DNA of 7,068 nt from positions 5,953-13,020 of the forward strand of contig NVTH01000092.1 in the NCBI GenBank assembly GCA_002401525.1, given 5' to 3'. The stretch is from Moraxellaceae bacterium. GTDB lineage: Bacteria > Pseudomonadota > Gammaproteobacteria > Pseudomonadales > UBA3067. The notes below the pieces were generated by a model, which saw nothing but the letters and a program-made list of their open reading frames with translations, was not told the origin of the DNA and did no database searches. The position numbers were made by a program, and so were the translations under genes. Below, one piece after another: positions 6,411-7,068 of the stretch (position 1 is its first letter; the number at the start of each line of letters is the position of its first letter).

Positions 6411-7068
6411 ATGATTGCTTCGATTATTCGTGGGTCCATTGAAAACCGAGTGTTTGTGTTGGCAGTCACCGCCGTGATTATTTTGGCGGGTTTGTATGCG
6501 GTGAAGAATACCCCCATCGACGCTATTCCCGATTTGTCCGATGTGCAAGTGATTATAAAAACTCATTATCCCGGACAGGCGCCGCAAGTGGTGCAGGATC
6601 AGGTCACGCGTCCCTTGACCACCGCCATGCTTTCGGTGCCAGGCGCGGTGAGCGTGCGCGGCTTTTCTTTTTTTGGGGATTCCTATGTCTACGTTATTTT
6701 TGACGACGACACGGATCTTTATTGGGCTCGAAGTCGGGTGCTGGAATACCTCAGTCAAGTGGAGGCCTCATTGCCTTCCACTGCGAAACCCCAGCTCGGC
6801 CCCGATGCCACGGGTGTCGGTTGGGTCTATATTTACGCACTTATCGATAAAAGTGGTCAACACGATCTTAGCCAGTTGCGCAGTATTCAGGACTGGTTTT
6901 TAAAGTATGAACTACAAACCGTGCCCGGCGTTTCCGAAGTGGCTGCGGTGGGCGGTATGGTTAAGCAATATCAGATTAATGTCACATGTCTTCAAGTACG
7001 TGTTGGTCGTCTTTCCAGCGCTGTCGCAGTAGCGGTTTTGGCCGCTCGGTTTGGTGAATCACACGATT
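6411..7068 (+). CDS. cusA: CusA-type heavy-metal RND efflux pump, N-terminal part (3' truncated)
   Basis: CusA is the inner-membrane proton-driven pump that exports Cu(I)/Ag(I) through the tripartite complex. The frame stays open to the end of the window: 219 codons of a protein usually ~1,040 residues long. The start ATG has a consensus Shine-Dalgarno. The first membrane helix is at ~14-31, followed by [20 protein letters not shown] (36-55), [13 protein letters not shown] (67-79), [15 protein letters not shown] (83-97), [11 protein letters not shown] (104-114), then [12 protein letters not shown] and [18 protein letters not shown]. These match the E. coli CusA porter domain very closely, more than cation CzcA types in my reading. 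After QYQINV (to residue 191, base 6983) similarity falls sharply: the expected Asp-Pro is Thr-Cys and a later Gly-Gly is His-Asp, though frame and length stay colinear. The catalytic membrane residues and methionine relay lie outside the window. Confidence 0.93.
   Translation, partial: MIASIIRGSIENRVFVLAVTAVIILAGLYAVKNTPIDAIPDLSDVQVIIKTHYPGQAPQVVQDQVTRPLTTAMLSVPGAVSVRGFSFFGDSYVYVIFDDDTDLYWARSRVLEYLSQVEASLPSTAKPQLGPDATGVGWVYIYALIDKSGQHDLSQLRSIQDWFLKYELQTVPGVSEVAAVGGMVKQYQINVTCLQVRVGRLSSAVAVAVLAARFGESHD

Noticed and set aside
6673..6903. Open frame of 76 codons in another + strand frame inside cusA
   Set aside because: It is a shadow of the strongly conserved cusA frame and shows no recognisable domain of its own.

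Overview
The window looks like a gammaproteobacterial chromosome segment. The evidence is a ComEC - ExbB - ExbD order matching the one I recall from Pseudomonas and relatives, and a CusCBA-type copper/silver efflux operon whose proteins read like E. coli CusA/CusB and their marine gammaproteobacterial relatives. No rRNA or tRNA marker is present, so genus cannot be assigned. All genes read on the + strand. Both ends cut through genes, and the last ~85 bases look unreliable, as if close to a contig edge.

Layout: (1) 1-1611, C-terminal ~536 residues of the DNA-uptake channel ComEC, with its membrane competence domain and metallo-beta-lactamase-like domain. (2) 1612-1834, a 223-base spacer with a weak promoter candidate and a 9-bp inverted repeat that could fold in the exbB leader. 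(3) 1835-2895, an ExbB/ExbD proton-channel pair overlapping by one base. (4) 2896-2980, a spacer with a nested inverted repeat. (5) 2981-3367, a small exported Cys/His/Met-containing protein resembling CopL-like proteins found beside copper genes. (6) 3368-3548, a spacer with a perfect 7-bp hairpin. (7) 3549-7068, a tight efflux operon: TolC/CusC-type outer-membrane factor, CusB-type periplasmic adaptor and the N-terminal third of a CusA-type RND pump, which runs off the end.

How the parts work together: CusA (inner membrane, proton driven), CusB (periplasmic adaptor) and the outer-membrane channel should form a tripartite pump expelling Cu(I)/Ag(I). The small exported protein probably belongs to the same metal-response cassette. 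ExbB/ExbD should energise an outer-membrane or envelope process through the proton gradient; no TonB is present here. The most notable structural point is that the metal cassette sits directly after exbD, where lipid A genes (msbA/lpxK, then kdsB) are often found, suggesting insertion or rearrangement at a conserved junction. I see no clearly novel system. The best leads are the small exported protein, the cysteine-free heavy-metal-binding motif of the adaptor, and the abrupt loss of conservation at the 3' end of cusA.
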